DNA from: Paenibacillus sp.
Lineage (GTDB): Bacteria; Bacillota; Bacilli; Paenibacillales; YIM-B00363
Length of the DNA: 32,611 bases
Reading direction: 5' to 3'
Assembly (NCBI GenBank): GCA_031181325.1
Contig: JAPSKX010000034.1
Location: 1 to 32,611 of the forward strand
This document shows positions 16,737-26,400 of this stretch, one piece after another. The notes beneath the pieces are model-generated. The model searched no databases, was not told the DNA's origin, and saw only the letters and a program-made list of their open reading frames with translations. Position 1 is the stretch's first letter. Every line of letters starts with the position of its first letter. Made by a program: the position numbers and the translations under genes.

Positions 16737-18461
16737 TTATTTCAGCGAGTCCATGACAGCCTTGATCTGTTCCGTGTACCACGTCTCGTACCCGGCGGTG
16801 TCGAGTTTGCCGAACTCGCCGAGGTACTCCTGCCACGCCGCTTCGAACTCCTCCGGCTTGGAGAGGATCAGCTTCGGAATATACTTCTTCGTCAGCTCGT
16901 CTTTCTTCGTCTCCCAGATTTGCTGCGGCGAGCCTTGCTCCTTCGGAATGCCCCAAGCCGGGAACCACGGGCGTTCGTCCGGCGCGGCGAACAACTCGGC
17001 ATAAGTCTTCACGCCGTATTTCTCGAGAATCGTCTTGTCTTCGGCCGTGAGACCGACCTGGAACACTTCCGGCTGGAGGCCCGGCGAAAGCGCGTTTCCG
17101 TCCGACAAGGTGGAGTTCGTATTGTATTGCGGCCAATCCCAGTCGAAGTACTTGAAACCGAACGATTCGCGGAACGCTTCGTCGATCTTCAGGATTTGCT
17201 CCTCCGTGCGGTAGAAGCGGCCGTTCGCGTCGACCTCGTACGTCTCTCCCTTCACGCCCCAGCTTCTCATAATCTGATTTTCTTCCGAGAGCAAGGTGTT
17301 GAAAAACTGCATAATGCGATCCGGGTCCTTCGCGCTGACGGTGACGCCGACGCCGCGGTTTTTCACGAAGCCCGGCGGGTCGAGGTACTGGTCCTTGCCG
17401 CCGTCGAACGTGATCGGAAGCGGGAAGTAGACGTAGTCGTCTTGCGTCGGATCCTTCTTCGCGGCATCCTTCAGATTTAGCTGGGCGTTGTTGATCTGCC
17501 AGCCGTAATCGAAGAAGCCGACGACCTTATGCGAAGCGAGCTTCGCGATATATTGATCGTAGTTGTCTACGAAGGACGACTTGTCGAAGAGGCCCTTCGC
17601 GTTGATTTCGTTCATCTTCTGCGCCCATCGCTTCGTATCGTCGTTCGCGGCGTACGTCTTCGCCTCGAACGTGTTCAGATCGACGAGCACGTTGCCGTCG
17701 TTCGGGTAGCCCGCCAGGTGCATCGGCTGATTGGAAGTCGCGAAGAATCTCCAATCGTGCGTAAGCGACAGGAAGCCCGTCAAATCCTCTTCCGGATGTT
17801 TCGCGACGAAGTCTTCGATCAGCTTGAAATATTCGTCGAGCGTCTTGATCCGAGGATACCCCGCTTCCTTCAGCACGCGGCGCTGTACCCACCATGCGCC
17901 TTGGTTGATGTTCGGGTCAGGCATGTACTCGCCTACGACCGTAGAGAACGGGAGAATATATATATTGCCGTCCGCGGCTTTCATCTGGTTCAGATAAGGC
18001 CCGTAGACGAACTTGAGGTTCTCGTACTTTTCGATATATGGCGTAAGATCGATAAAGCCGCCCGCGTCGATCACTTTATCGATCGCCGCATCGGGAACGA
18101 GCACGTCCGGATATTCGTTGGAGGCGATCATCGTGCCGATCTTCGTGTTCAAATCGCCCACAAGGTACTCCATCTTAAAATTGACGCCCGTCTGATCTTC
18201 CAGCAGCTTGCCGATCGTCGTTTCGTTCGTATTTCGATCCTTCTTGCCCGACGCCCCTACGAAATAACTGAACGTCGCTTTCTCGAGCGGCTTCTCGGCC
18301 GGCGCTTCGGCCTTCGTCTCGCCCGCCGGCTCGTTGTTCGTCGAACCGGCCGGTTCGCCCGCCGGACTCGTACCGGAGCCGGAGTCGCCGCAGCCCGCGG
18401 CGAGAGAGGCCGCCATCACGATCGCCAACCCCGTTAGCCAATGTTTTTTTGCCATCTGCAT
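16737..18461 (-). CDS. lplA: aldouronate-binding lipoprotein (LplA family)
   Basis: Extracellular solute-binding protein, 574 residues, anchored by lipid at C24 in lipobox LAAGC after a basic, hydrophobic leader (MQMAKKHWLTGLAIVMAAS). A Gly/Ser/Glu/Ala-rich linker of about 40 residues precedes the binding domain. AAAGGGG lies about seven bases upstream of the ATG at 18461. It is third in the operon after yesN and yesM, but has its own promoter-like region (TATACT at 18501-18506), an overlapping cre site and a shared 16-bp element upstream. The adjacent GH67 gene and nearby xylanases suggest methylglucuronoxylo-oligosaccharides as ligand; this is by context. Confidence 0.92.
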   Translation of the reverse strand: MQMAKKHWLTGLAIVMAASLAAGCGDSGSGTSPAGEPAGSTNNEPAGETKAEAPAEKPLEKATFSYFVGASGKKDRNTNETTIGKLLEDQTGVNFKMEYLVGDLNTKIGTMIASNEYPDVLVPDAAIDKVIDAGGFIDLTPYIEKYENLKFVYGPYLNQMKAADGNIYILPFSTVVGEYMPDPNINQGAWWVQRRVLKEAGYPRIKTLDEYFKLIEDFVAKHPEEDLTGFLSLTHDWRFFATSNQPMHLAGYPNDGNVLVDLNTFEAKTYAANDDTKRWAQKMNEINAKGLFDKSSFVDNYDQYIAKLASHKVVGFFDYGWQINNAQLNLKDAAKKDPTQDDYVYFPLPITFDGGKDQYLDPPGFVKNRGVGVTVSAKDPDRIMQFFNTLLSEENQIMRSWGVKGETYEVDANGRFYRTEEQILKIDEAFRESFGFKYFDWDWPQYNTNSTLSDGNALSPGLQPEVFQVGLTAEDKTILEKYGVKTYAELFAAPDERPWFPAWGIPKEQGSPQQIWETKKDELTKKYIPKLILSKPEEFEAAWQEYLGEFGKLDTAGYETWYTEQIKAVMDSLK

Positions 18462-18481
18462 GTAATCCCCTTTCGTTTCGT

Positions 18482-18495
18482 TGTAAGCATTTTCA
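18482..18495. promoter_or_regulatory. cre site for catabolite repression (CcpA)
   Basis: TGTAAGCATTTTCA matches the Bacillus cre consensus TGWAANCGNTNWCA at every fixed position but one (A for G in the central CG). It lies 21-34 bases upstream of the binding-protein start codon and just downstream of the TATACT hexamer at 18501-18506, roughly at the expected transcription start. Glucose-type repression of the transporter operon is the inferred role. Confidence 0.75.
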
Positions 18496-18500
18496 TTTTT

Positions 18501-18506
18501 AGTATA
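18501..18506 (-). promoter_or_regulatory. candidate -10 element of the aldouronate transporter genes
   Basis: TATACT on the minus strand, five of six matches to the SigA -10. TTACCG lies 17 bp further upstream in the -35 position (three of six matches), inside a perfect 7-bp inverted repeat. The weak -35 suits an activated promoter. A second hexamer, TATAGT at 18538-18543, is an alternative -10. Confidence 0.45.
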
Positions 18507-18519
18507 GGGAGCGGCCGCC

Positions 18520-18544
18520 CTCTCGGTAACCCGAGAGACTATAG
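18520..18544 (-). promoter_or_regulatory. shared 16-bp element plus inverted repeat upstream of the binding-protein gene
   Basis: On the minus strand CTATAGTCTCTCGGGT (18529-18544) is identical at 15 of 16 positions to the sequence at 23378-23393 before the GH10 xylanase gene. Its 3' part joins a perfect 7-bp inverted repeat, CTCTCGG-TAAC-CCGAGAG (18520-18537). This could be a regulator site, a -10 (TATAGT) with conserved initial transcribed sequence, or an RNA hairpin. Co-regulation of transporter and xylanase is the likely meaning. Confidence 0.6.
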
Positions 18545-18566
18545 ATCGTATTTAGAAAACCATACT

Positions 18567-20327
18567 TTACGACTCCGAACGGCGGTCGCCCTCGATCGGA
18601 AGCGCGATGCGCACGACCGTGCCTCGGCCCGGCTCGCTGTCGAACCGAAGACGGAAGCGGTCGCCGTAAAACAGCTTCAGCCGATAGATGACGTTCTGAA
18701 CGCCGATCCGGTCGCCCATCTCTTCCTCGCCTTCCAAATACCCGTGCAAGCGCCGGACCTTCTCCTCGTCCATGCCGACGCCGTTGTCCCGAAGCGCGAA
18801 CAGCAGCATGTCCGCCGACCGCTCGATGCTCAGCTCGATGCGCCCGCCGCCCTTCATCGGTTCGACGCCGTGAATGCTCGCGTTCTCGACGAACGGCAGG
18901 AACGCCATCTTCGGCACCGGGCCGTCGAGCGCCGCGTCGTCCACTCGCACCTCGTACTCCAGCTTGTCGCCGAATCGGTATTTTTGAATTTCCAAGAAGC
19001 AATGGATAAATTCCAGCTCTTCCCGAACCGTAACGGTATCCTTGCGCCAGGCGAGCGAATTCCGGAAAATCTTCGCCATGTTCTGAATGATCTTCGCCGT
19101 TTCGGTTTCGTTCTTGATCAGGCTCCGCATCCGGATCGTCTCGAGCGCGTTGAACAGGAAATGCGGATTGATCTGGCTTTGCAGCGCGTTCAGCTGCGCA
19201 TAACGCTTCTGCAATTCATGCTCCTTCTTCTGCAAATCCGCCATGTACACGTCCTGAATCAAGCTTCTTACCTGCAGCGTCATCCGATTGAATTCTCCGG
19301 TGAGCTGCCCGATCTCGTCGCGGGACTCCGCCTGATCGATCGTGTCGTATTGCTGGTTCTTGACCTTCTTCATATGCTTCAGGATTTTGGCCAGCCGCTC
19401 GCTGAGCGATCTCGCGAATACGACGAGAATCAGCGTCGGGATTATCATATTGACGCTCGCGAGCACGACGATGAAATCCCGCGACTTCCGCACTTCCCGC
19501 AGCACTTCGTCCTCGGAGATCGTTCCGATGACGCGCCAGCCGTCCAGGTCTGCGCTGAAGTCGAAAGCCGTCTCCAGCGTCAACGTGCCGCCGGGCAGCG
19601 AGAGCTCGTCGAATCGCGTCTGCTCCCTCATCCAATCGATCGCGCGGTGCGTCGTATATTCGATTTCGCCTTGTTCGTTCACCAAATACAGATTGCCTTG
19701 CAGGTTTAAGTTCGAGAAAATTTGTTGTATCGACGACGTACGCAGATCGATCTTTAAGATTTTCTCCCGCTCGTGCTGCTCGTCGACCAAGTCCATGCGC
19801 CGCACGATGCTGAACGTGTCCATGACGCCGTTCGTATCGGTGCGCATGAACACCGGCGCGGAATATTTCGCTCCGGCGACGACGCGGTACCACGCCTTCG
19901 ACCTGACGTCGTCGGAGATGTAGCCGATTCCCCCGGAATGAAGCATCGTGGGATTATCCACATAAACCGTAATCGCTTGCACGGAATGATAGACGGGCGT
20001 ATAGCTGTTCAATACTCGACGCAAATACGAATCGTACGCCTCGATATAGTCGAGCGGACTTTCGTAATCCGCTTCGAGAATTTCGTTCAGCAGCAGATCG
20101 AAGGTGAACACGCCCGAAATGCCGACCGCGTCCTCGATCTCGGCTTGGAACTCTTGTTTGATTTGCTCGATCGCGAGGGAGATATCCCGCATCCGCTGCT
20201 CCTTCACGTTCTCGATCGTCACGTTGTAAAACACGATGTTGGTGATGACGATCGGGAGGAAGACGGACAGCACGTAGACGATCAGCATTTTATTCCGAAG
20301 CCTGACGTTCTCGAAGGTCAGCTTCAT
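18567..20327 (-). CDS. yesM: YesM-type membrane sensor histidine kinase
   Basis: Sensor of a two-component pair, 586 residues. Membrane segments lie near residues 13-37 and 285-305, enclosing an extracellular dCache-like sensing domain of about 245 residues. HAMP follows at about 305-360. The kinase core has the phospho-accepting H389 in SQINPHFLFN, the N-box LPFVENASIHG (N482), and the ATP-binding DNGVGM (514-519). The start at 20327 has AAGGAAGGG upstream, 24 bases after the yesN stop, so the pair is one operon. Position next to the aldouronate transporter suggests it senses xylan-derived oligosaccharides, possibly through the binding protein; this is inference. Confidence 0.94.
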   Translation of the reverse strand: MKLTFENVRLRNKMLIVYVLSVFLPIVITNIVFYNVTIENVKEQRMRDISLAIEQIKQEFQAEIEDAVGISGVFTFDLLLNEILEADYESPLDYIEAYDSYLRRVLNSYTPVYHSVQAITVYVDNPTMLHSGGIGYISDDVRSKAWYRVVAGAKYSAPVFMRTDTNGVMDTFSIVRRMDLVDEQHEREKILKIDLRTSSIQQIFSNLNLQGNLYLVNEQGEIEYTTHRAIDWMREQTRFDELSLPGGTLTLETAFDFSADLDGWRVIGTISEDEVLREVRKSRDFIVVLASVNMIIPTLILVVFARSLSERLAKILKHMKKVKNQQYDTIDQAESRDEIGQLTGEFNRMTLQVRSLIQDVYMADLQKKEHELQKRYAQLNALQSQINPHFLFNALETIRMRSLIKNETETAKIIQNMAKIFRNSLAWRKDTVTVREELEFIHCFLEIQKYRFGDKLEYEVRVDDAALDGPVPKMAFLPFVENASIHGVEPMKGGGRIELSIERSADMLLFALRDNGVGMDEEKVRRLHGYLEGEEEMGDRIGVQNVIYRLKLFYGDRFRLRFDSEPGRGTVVRIALPIEGDRRSES

Positions 20328-20351
20328 ACGGTACCCTTCCTTCGGATTCGT

Positions 20352-21923
20352 TTATTTTTCGAGCAGCTTGTTCCGGTATTCCGTCGGCGTCATGTTCTCG
20401 AGCTTCTCGAAGCGCGTAACGAAGTAATCCGCGCTGCCGAAGCCTACCTTCTCCGCGATCTCGTAGATGCGGCAGTCGGTTTGGCGAAGCAGCTTCTTCG
20501 CTTCTCCGATGCGGATGTGCAGCAGAAACTCGTTGAAATGCAAGCCGTACGTCTTCTTGAATAGCTGCCCCAAATACACAGGGTTCATATAGAACACCGA
20601 AGCGATGCTCTTCAGACTGATATTTTCGTTGTAATGGGCTTCGATGTACGCCTTGATTTTCTGAATGCCGCCCTTCGCGTACTCCTTACGGAGTCTGCAC
20701 ACCGTCTCCGCGCATTCGAGCAGGAAATTCGTCAGCAGCCGCTTCAGCTCGGCGGGCGACACGTTCGAATCCTGCCAGCTGACGATCGGCTCGAGCGAGC
20801 CGAGCCGCCGCTCGTCGCCTTCCATGCCTCGGACGAGCGACAGCGCGCCGTTGACCGCGTGCCGAACGGCGCCCTTCACCGCTTCCGGAGCGAACCGCCG
20901 GTCGCGGAACTCGCGGAACAGCGCATCGACCTCGCCGACGATACGGTCCGCGTTATACTCCTCGAGCTGTTCCGACAGCCGGCGATAGACGGCATCGTCG
21001 ATGACGGCGTAATTCGCGGTCCCCTGCTGCGCATGCGCATAAGTGATGAGCCGACTGTCTTGGCGGATATATTTATATTGCAGCGTCTCTTTCGCCGACA
21101 GATACGACGCTTGCAACGAAGCGATGTCGTCGACCGGCTTCCCTAAGTACACGTATACGACGAGGTTCAATCGTTCCGACAGCTCCCGCTGCAGCCTCGC
21201 GGCGTACGACGCCGCCCCCGCTTCGTCGCGGTCCGCGCATCCTCTCGCGATTAACAGTCCGAACCGTCCGTGGTGCTCCACCAAGAACAGGTCATCGCCC
21301 GCGAGTCCCGCTTCCTGGATCGCGCGCTTGATCCGCTCCCTCATCGGTTCCGAGGACGGGAAGCGGGGCGCGTTCCAGGCATGCATATCGTTCACCTCGA
21401 TGAAGGCGTAGCAAATCTCCTTCGCGCGATCGACCTTCAGCTCTTTCGACCACCCCGCGGCCAGCGCGTCGTCGAACTCGCCCCGAATGAGCGCTTCGAC
21501 CATGCGTTCCTTCAGCAAGTCGGTCCCGCTGCCGCCTAACAGCTTGCGTCGGGCGATCTTCTCGCCGAGCTGCGTCAACGCGGCGGTCAGCTCCCGCTCG
21601 TCGATCGGCTTCAGGATGAAGTCGCTCACGCCGTAACGAACGGCTTGCTGCGCGTATCCGAAGTCGTTATACCCGCTGATAATGATGAAGCTCGTCTGCG
21701 GACGGCGCGCCAACGCGCGGCCGATCAGCTCCAATCCGTCCAGCACCGGCATGCGGATGTCCGTAACGACGACGTCCGGTTGGATTCGCTCGATCAGCTC
21801 GAGCGCGTCCTCCCCGTTATCCGCTTCGTCGACGACTTCAAATCCATGCGCGTTCCAGTCGATTAAGTTTCTTAACCCTTTGCGGACGAACATTTCGTCG
21901 TCGACCAGGATCGTCGTATACAC
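20352..21923 (-). CDS. yesN: YesN-type response regulator with AraC DNA-binding domain
   Basis: Response regulator of 523 residues, partner of the adjacent YesM kinase. The receiver has DD at 8-9 (ILVDDE), phospho-acceptor D55 in VTDIRMP and the lysine in FILKPID. A 270-residue linker region precedes two C-terminal AraC helix-turn-helix units (LKSIASVFYMNPVYLGQLFKK and YEIAEKVGFGSADYFVTRFEK). Translation starts with GTG at 21923, with GGGGG about nine bases upstream. It is first in the aldouronate operon and divergent from the GH8 gene. A direct repeat of AraC-like spacing in the shared upstream region is a good candidate binding site. It probably activates transporter and xylanase genes. Confidence 0.94.
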   Translation of the reverse strand: MYTTILVDDEMFVRKGLRNLIDWNAHGFEVVDEADNGEDALELIERIQPDVVVTDIRMPVLDGLELIGRALARRPQTSFIIISGYNDFGYAQQAVRYGVSDFILKPIDERELTAALTQLGEKIARRKLLGGSGTDLLKERMVEALIRGEFDDALAAGWSKELKVDRAKEICYAFIEVNDMHAWNAPRFPSSEPMRERIKRAIQEAGLAGDDLFLVEHHGRFGLLIARGCADRDEAGAASYAARLQRELSERLNLVVYVYLGKPVDDIASLQASYLSAKETLQYKYIRQDSRLITYAHAQQGTANYAVIDDAVYRRLSEQLEEYNADRIVGEVDALFREFRDRRFAPEAVKGAVRHAVNGALSLVRGMEGDERRLGSLEPIVSWQDSNVSPAELKRLLTNFLLECAETVCRLRKEYAKGGIQKIKAYIEAHYNENISLKSIASVFYMNPVYLGQLFKKTYGLHFNEFLLHIRIGEAKKLLRQTDCRIYEIAEKVGFGSADYFVTRFEKLENMTPTEYRNKLLEK

Positions 21924-22035
21924 GATATCGAGCCCCCGTTTCGGTCCGGAATTTCCAATAAAATCGCTTTCGCGCTCTTCTATTGTAGCGGCAAATTCGC
22001 CGAAGGGAAGTAGAAAAATGTGACTCTCTTACACT

Positions 22036-22069
22036 CCTTTATTTTCCTCGGTACGTCCTTTACTTTCCT
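22036..22069. promoter_or_regulatory. 13-bp direct repeat at 21-bp spacing (candidate YesN site)
   Basis: CCTTTATTTTCCT (22036-22048) and CCTTTACTTTCCT (22057-22069) differ at one of 13 positions and are offset by exactly 21 bp, two helical turns. AraC-family proteins bind tandem direct repeats with such spacing. The downstream copy overlaps the -35 position of the candidate GH8 promoter, where class II activators bind. The stretch lies between the divergent yesN and GH8 genes and could serve both. Confidence 0.65.
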
Positions 22070-22084
22070 AAGTCCGCCCTGTGC

Positions 22085-22090
22085 TATAGT
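22085..22090 (+). promoter_or_regulatory. candidate -10 element of the GH8 gene
   Basis: TATAGT, 33 bases before the GH8 start codon, with no good -35 at 17 bp. The 13-bp repeat ends 15 bases upstream. The same CTATAGT heptamer recurs before the GH10 gene and the aldouronate binding-protein gene, consistent with three activator-dependent promoters. Confidence 0.45.
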
Positions 22091-22122
22091 TCAGGAAACC
22101 GAAGAGAAAGGGGAACGAACGC

Positions 22123-23262
22123 ATGGGCGAGACCGGCGGCGCATTTCATACCGGCCAATATAGGAACGTATTCCGAGAATACGGATACGAGGAAGCGGTC
22201 ATCGACCGGAAGCTTGAGGACGCTTGGCGGCAATTGTTTTACGGTGACGAAGGGACGAGAATCTACTACCCGCTCGGCGAGGACAAGGGGTATTTGCTGG
22301 ATACGGGAAATCAGGACGTTCGAACGGAAGGCGTCTCTTACGGCATGATGATGTGCGTGCAGATGGACAAGAAGGAGGAATTCGACCGGCTCTGGACGTT
22401 CGCGAAGCAATATATGTGGCATGCCGACGGAAAATACAAGGGGTATTTCGCCTGGCATTGCAAGCCGGACGGAACCCGGCTGTCGCAAGGACCGGCGCCG
22501 GACGGCGAGGAATACTTCGCGATGGCGCTGTTCTTCGCGGCGAATCGGTGGGGAGACGGCGCGCCGCCGTACGATTACAGCCGGCAGGCCCGGGACATTC
22601 TGCACGCTTGTCTCCATCAAGGCGAAGACGGCATCGGAGACCCGATGTGGGATCCGGCGACGAAGCTGATCAAGTTCGTGCCGGAGACGCCGTTCAGCGA
22701 CCCTTCCTATCATCTGCCGCATTTCTACGAATTGTTCGCGTTATGGGCGGACGAGGCGGATCGTCCGTTCTGGAAGGACGCCGCGGCGGCCAGTCGGGAC
22801 TACCTGAAGAAAGCTTGCCACCCGATCACCGGGCTCGCCCCGGAGTACGCCAACTTCGACGGCACGCCGCGCACGGAGTCGCATGAAGCGTACCAGCACT
22901 TCTTCAGCGATTCGTATCGCGTCGCCGCGAACGTGGCGCTCGACTACGAGTGGTTCCGCGGGGACGAATGGGAGCGGCGTCACGCCGAGACGATCCAAGC
23001 GTTCTTCGCCGACATCGATCCCGCCGATACCCGCAGGTACGCCGTCGACGGCACGCCGTTCGACGAGCCGTCGCTGCATCCCGTCGGTCTGCTCGCGACG
23101 AACGCGGCGGCGTCGCTGGCGGCGACGGGGCCGATCGCCGAGCGGTTCGTCCGCGCGTTCTGGGATACGCCGCTGCGGACGGGAGAACGACGGTACTACG
23201 ATAATTGCTTGTATTTCTTCAGCTTGTTGACGCTCAGCGGCAGGTATCGGATTTGGAGGTAA
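22123..23262 (+). CDS. GH8 reducing-end xylose-releasing exo-oligoxylanase
   Basis: Intracellular enzyme that removes xylose from the reducing end of xylo-oligosaccharides of three or more units (Rex type, EC 3.2.1.156). The 379-residue protein has no signal peptide. The general acid is E69 in DVRTEGVSYGMM; the base is D263 in FFSDSYRVAAN. GYFAWHCKPDG, EEYFAMALFFAANRWG and EYANFDGTPR are typical of the Rex branch of GH8. AAAGGGG lies about nine bases upstream of the ATG. It diverges from yesN across 199 bases that contain a candidate YesN repeat. It complements GH67: once glucuronate is removed inside the cell, the remaining oligomers are trimmed here. Confidence 0.93.
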   Translation: MGETGGAFHTGQYRNVFREYGYEEAVIDRKLEDAWRQLFYGDEGTRIYYPLGEDKGYLLDTGNQDVRTEGVSYGMMMCVQMDKKEEFDRLWTFAKQYMWHADGKYKGYFAWHCKPDGTRLSQGPAPDGEEYFAMALFFAANRWGDGAPPYDYSRQARDILHACLHQGEDGIGDPMWDPATKLIKFVPETPFSDPSYHLPHFYELFALWADEADRPFWKDAAAASRDYLKKACHPITGLAPEYANFDGTPRTESHEAYQHFFSDSYRVAANVALDYEWFRGDEWERRHAETIQAFFADIDPADTRRYAVDGTPFDEPSLHPVGLLATNAAASLAATGPIAERFVRAFWDTPLRTGERRYYDNCLYFFSLLTLSGRYRIWR

Positions 23263-23447
23263 GCTCCGCGATCGCCCGCGCCGCTGAGCGAAGGCAACTC
23301 AAGGAGAAGGAGCGGCGGAACCCTCCGTCGTCCCTTCGGCTCCCCTCCCATCCGCCATATGAAAAGCGCAACATTTTCTATAGTTTCTCGGGTGAATCGG
23401 AAAATGCGTGAGTCGATTACATTAGGAGCTTAGGAGGAGTGCGACGA
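23263..23447 (+). promoter_or_regulatory. GH8-xylanase spacer with candidate xylanase promoter
   Basis: This 185-base spacer holds a TATAGT hexamer (23379-23384) inside CTATAGTTTCTCGGGT (23378-23393), which matches the element before the aldouronate binding-protein gene at 15 of 16 positions. The -35 position is weak (CATATG). AGGAGG (23432-23437) is the xylanase ribosome binding site. A G-U-containing hairpin at about 23309-23333 after the GH8 gene has no T-tract and is at best a poor terminator. Confidence 0.5.
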
Positions 23448-26400
23448 ATGAAGAAGCTGTATCGGAACGCCCTCTCGATCCCGCTTGCGGCGGCGCTGCT
23501 GCTGACCGCCGGCTTGCCGGCGCCGAACGCGGCGGCGGCCGACGAGCCGGTCGCGGTGTACCATGAGACGTTCGCAGGCGGCGTGGGCGCCGCAAGATCG
23601 TCCGGCGGCGCCCAGCTGACGCAGATCGCGGGCAAGACGTTCGAGGGGAACCGCGACGGAGCGGCGTTATACGTCGGCAATCGTTCGAACAACTGGGACG
23701 CGGCCGACTTCCGATTCGCGGACCTCGGGCTCGCGAACGGGAAGACGTACACCGTCACCGTTACCGGCTATGTCGACGCTGGCGTCGCGATCCCCGCCGG
23801 CGCGCAGGCGTACCTGCAGACGGTCGACAGCTACGCCTGGCTCGCCGGCGCGGATTTCTCGGCAGGCGGCGCGTTCGCGTTGACTCGAGAGTTCACCGTC
23901 GACGCGAGCAAGGATTCCGCCCTGCGCGTGCAATCGAGCGAAGCCGGAAAGACAGTCCCGTTCTATATCGGCGACATTCTCGTTACGGAGAAGAGGGCTA
24001 CCGGAGAAGAGCCGCCGCGTCCGCCGGCGCTGCCGTTCGACACGATCGACTTCGAAGACGGGACGACGGGCGGCTTCGCGGGCCGGGCGGGCACCGAGAC
24101 GTTGACCGTGACCGCCGAAGCGAACCGTACCGCGAACGGCGCCCTCGCGTTGAAGGTGGAAGGCCGGTCGCAGGCATGGCACGGACCGACGCTGCGCGTG
24201 GAGCGAAACGTCGATAAGGGGTACGAGTACAAGATCTCGGCGTGGGTCAAGCTGATTTCGCCGGCCGGCGCGCAGCTGCAGCTCTCTACGCAGGTCGGCC
24301 AAGGCAGCGCCGCCAGCTACAATAACATCCTCGGCAAGACGATCTCCACGGCCGACGGATGGGTGCTCTACGAAGGAACCTATCGCTATAACAACGTTGG
24401 AGACGAGTATGTGACCATCTATGTGGAAAGCGCCGACAACGCAACGGCTTCCTTCTACATCGACGATATCAGCTTCGTGCGCGGCGCGGGTCCGATCGCG
24501 GTGCAGAAGGATTTGCTCCCGATCAAGACCGCTTACGCGGACGACTTCCTCATCGGCAATGCCGTCTCGGCGGCGGATCTGGACGGTGCAAGGCTGGAGC
24601 TGCTCAATCTTCACCATAACGCCGTCACGGCGGAGAACGCCATGAAGCCGGACGCGATACAGCCGACGGAAGACGCATTTACGTTCGCCGGCGCGGACGC
24701 GATCGTCGATAAGGCGCTGGCCGGGGGCCATAAGGTTCACGGACACGTCCTCGTCTGGCATCAGCAGACGCCGGACTGGATGCATACGGCGAGCGACGGC
24801 GCGCCGCTTCCCCGCGAGGAAGCGCTGGCGAACCTGCGGACGCATATCCGGACGGTCATAGAGCATTACGGCGACAAGGTGATGTCTTGGGACGTCGTCA
24901 ACGAAGCGATCAACGACAATCCGGCGAACCCGACGGACTGGGAAGGCGCGCTGCGCCGCTCCGGTTGGTACGACGCCGTCGGGCCCGACTATGTCGAGCA
25001 AGCCTTCCTCGCGGCGCGCGAAGCGGTCGACGCGCATCCGAATCGGGACATTAAGCTGTATTACAACGATTACAACGAAGATAATCAGAACAAGGCGCAA
25101 GCGATCTACAGCATGGTACAGGCGCTCAACGCGAAGTATGCGCTGACGCATCCCGGCAAGCGCCTGATCGACGGGATCGGCATGCAAGGGCACTACAATA
25201 TCAATACAAATCCGGAACATGTGAAGCTCTCCTTGGAGAAGTTCCTCTCCCTGGGCGTGGAGGTGAGCGTCACCGAGCTTGATATTCAGGCCGGGACGAA
25301 CGCCCGGCTGACGGAGAAGCAGGCGATCGCGCAAGGTTATCTGTACGCGCAGCTGTTCGACCTCTTCGCGGACCATGCGGCCGGCATCGAACGCGTCACG
25401 TTCTGGGGACTGAACGACGCGACAAGCTGGAGAGCGTCCGCCAGCCCGCTGCCGTTCGATAAGGACCTGCAGGCGAAGCCGGCGTATTACGGCGTCATGG
25501 ACCCGGCGAAGTTCATCGAGGAGCATCCGCCGGAAACCGTCGTCGCGCTGGAGTCGACCGCCGCGTTCGGCACGCCGGTCGTCGACGGGACGGCCGACGC
25601 CGTCTGGAACGAAACGCCGGCGATGGCGGTGAACCGGTACCAGATGGCGTGGCAAGGCGCGAGCGGCGTCGCCAAGGCGCTCTGGGACGACGAGTACCTG
25701 TACGTGTTGGTGCAGGTGAACGACGCGCAGCTCGATCAGAGCAGCGCGAACGCATGGGAGCAGGACTCCGTCGAGGTGTTCGTCGATGAAAATAACGGGA
25801 AGACGTCGTTCTATCAGAACGACGACGGCCAGTATCGCGTCAACTTCGACAACGAAACGTCGTTCAATCCGGAGGGCATCGCGGACGGCTTCGCGTCCGC
25901 GACGAGGGTATCCGGTTCGAACTATACGATCGAGGCGAAGATTCCGTTGACCTCGATCGATCCGGCCAACGGGACAACGCTCGGCTTCGACGTGCAGATT
26001 AACGACGGCAAGGACGGCGCCCGTCAGAGCGTCGCCGCATGGAACGACGCGAGCGGCACGGGCTATATGGACACCTCCGTCTTCGGCGTACTCGCGCTCG
26101 TCGGCAAGGACGCGACCCCGCCGACGGGGACGATCAGCTACAGCAGCGAAAATCCGACGAGCGAAGACGTCGTCGCCGAGCTGACGACGAGCGAGCCGGT
26201 GACGATCACGAACAACGGCGGCTCCGCGACCTATACGTTCGCGGCGAACGGCAGCTTCACGTTCGAATTCGTCGACGCGGCCGGCAACGCGGGAACGGCG
26301 ACGGCGGTCGTCGCGAATATCGACAAGACGGCGCCCGTCTTGACGCTGTCGACGAGCCGCAGCGCGCTCTCGCCGCCGAACCATAAGCTCGTGCCGATCC

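Noticed and set aside
18512-18519. CGGCCGCC / GCGGCCGC-like palindrome near the transporter promoter
   Set aside because: A short GC palindrome expected by chance in this GC-rich sequence; the adjacent 7-bp inverted repeat and shared element are better supported.
23309-23333. Hairpin after the GH8 gene as a terminator
   Set aside because: The stem depends on G-U pairs and a bulge, and there is no T-tract; left as a remark in the spacer entry.
23360-23373. cre-like sequence before the GH10 gene
   Set aside because: TGAAAAGCGCAACA has three mismatches to the consensus, including the central CG, so it is not better than chance.
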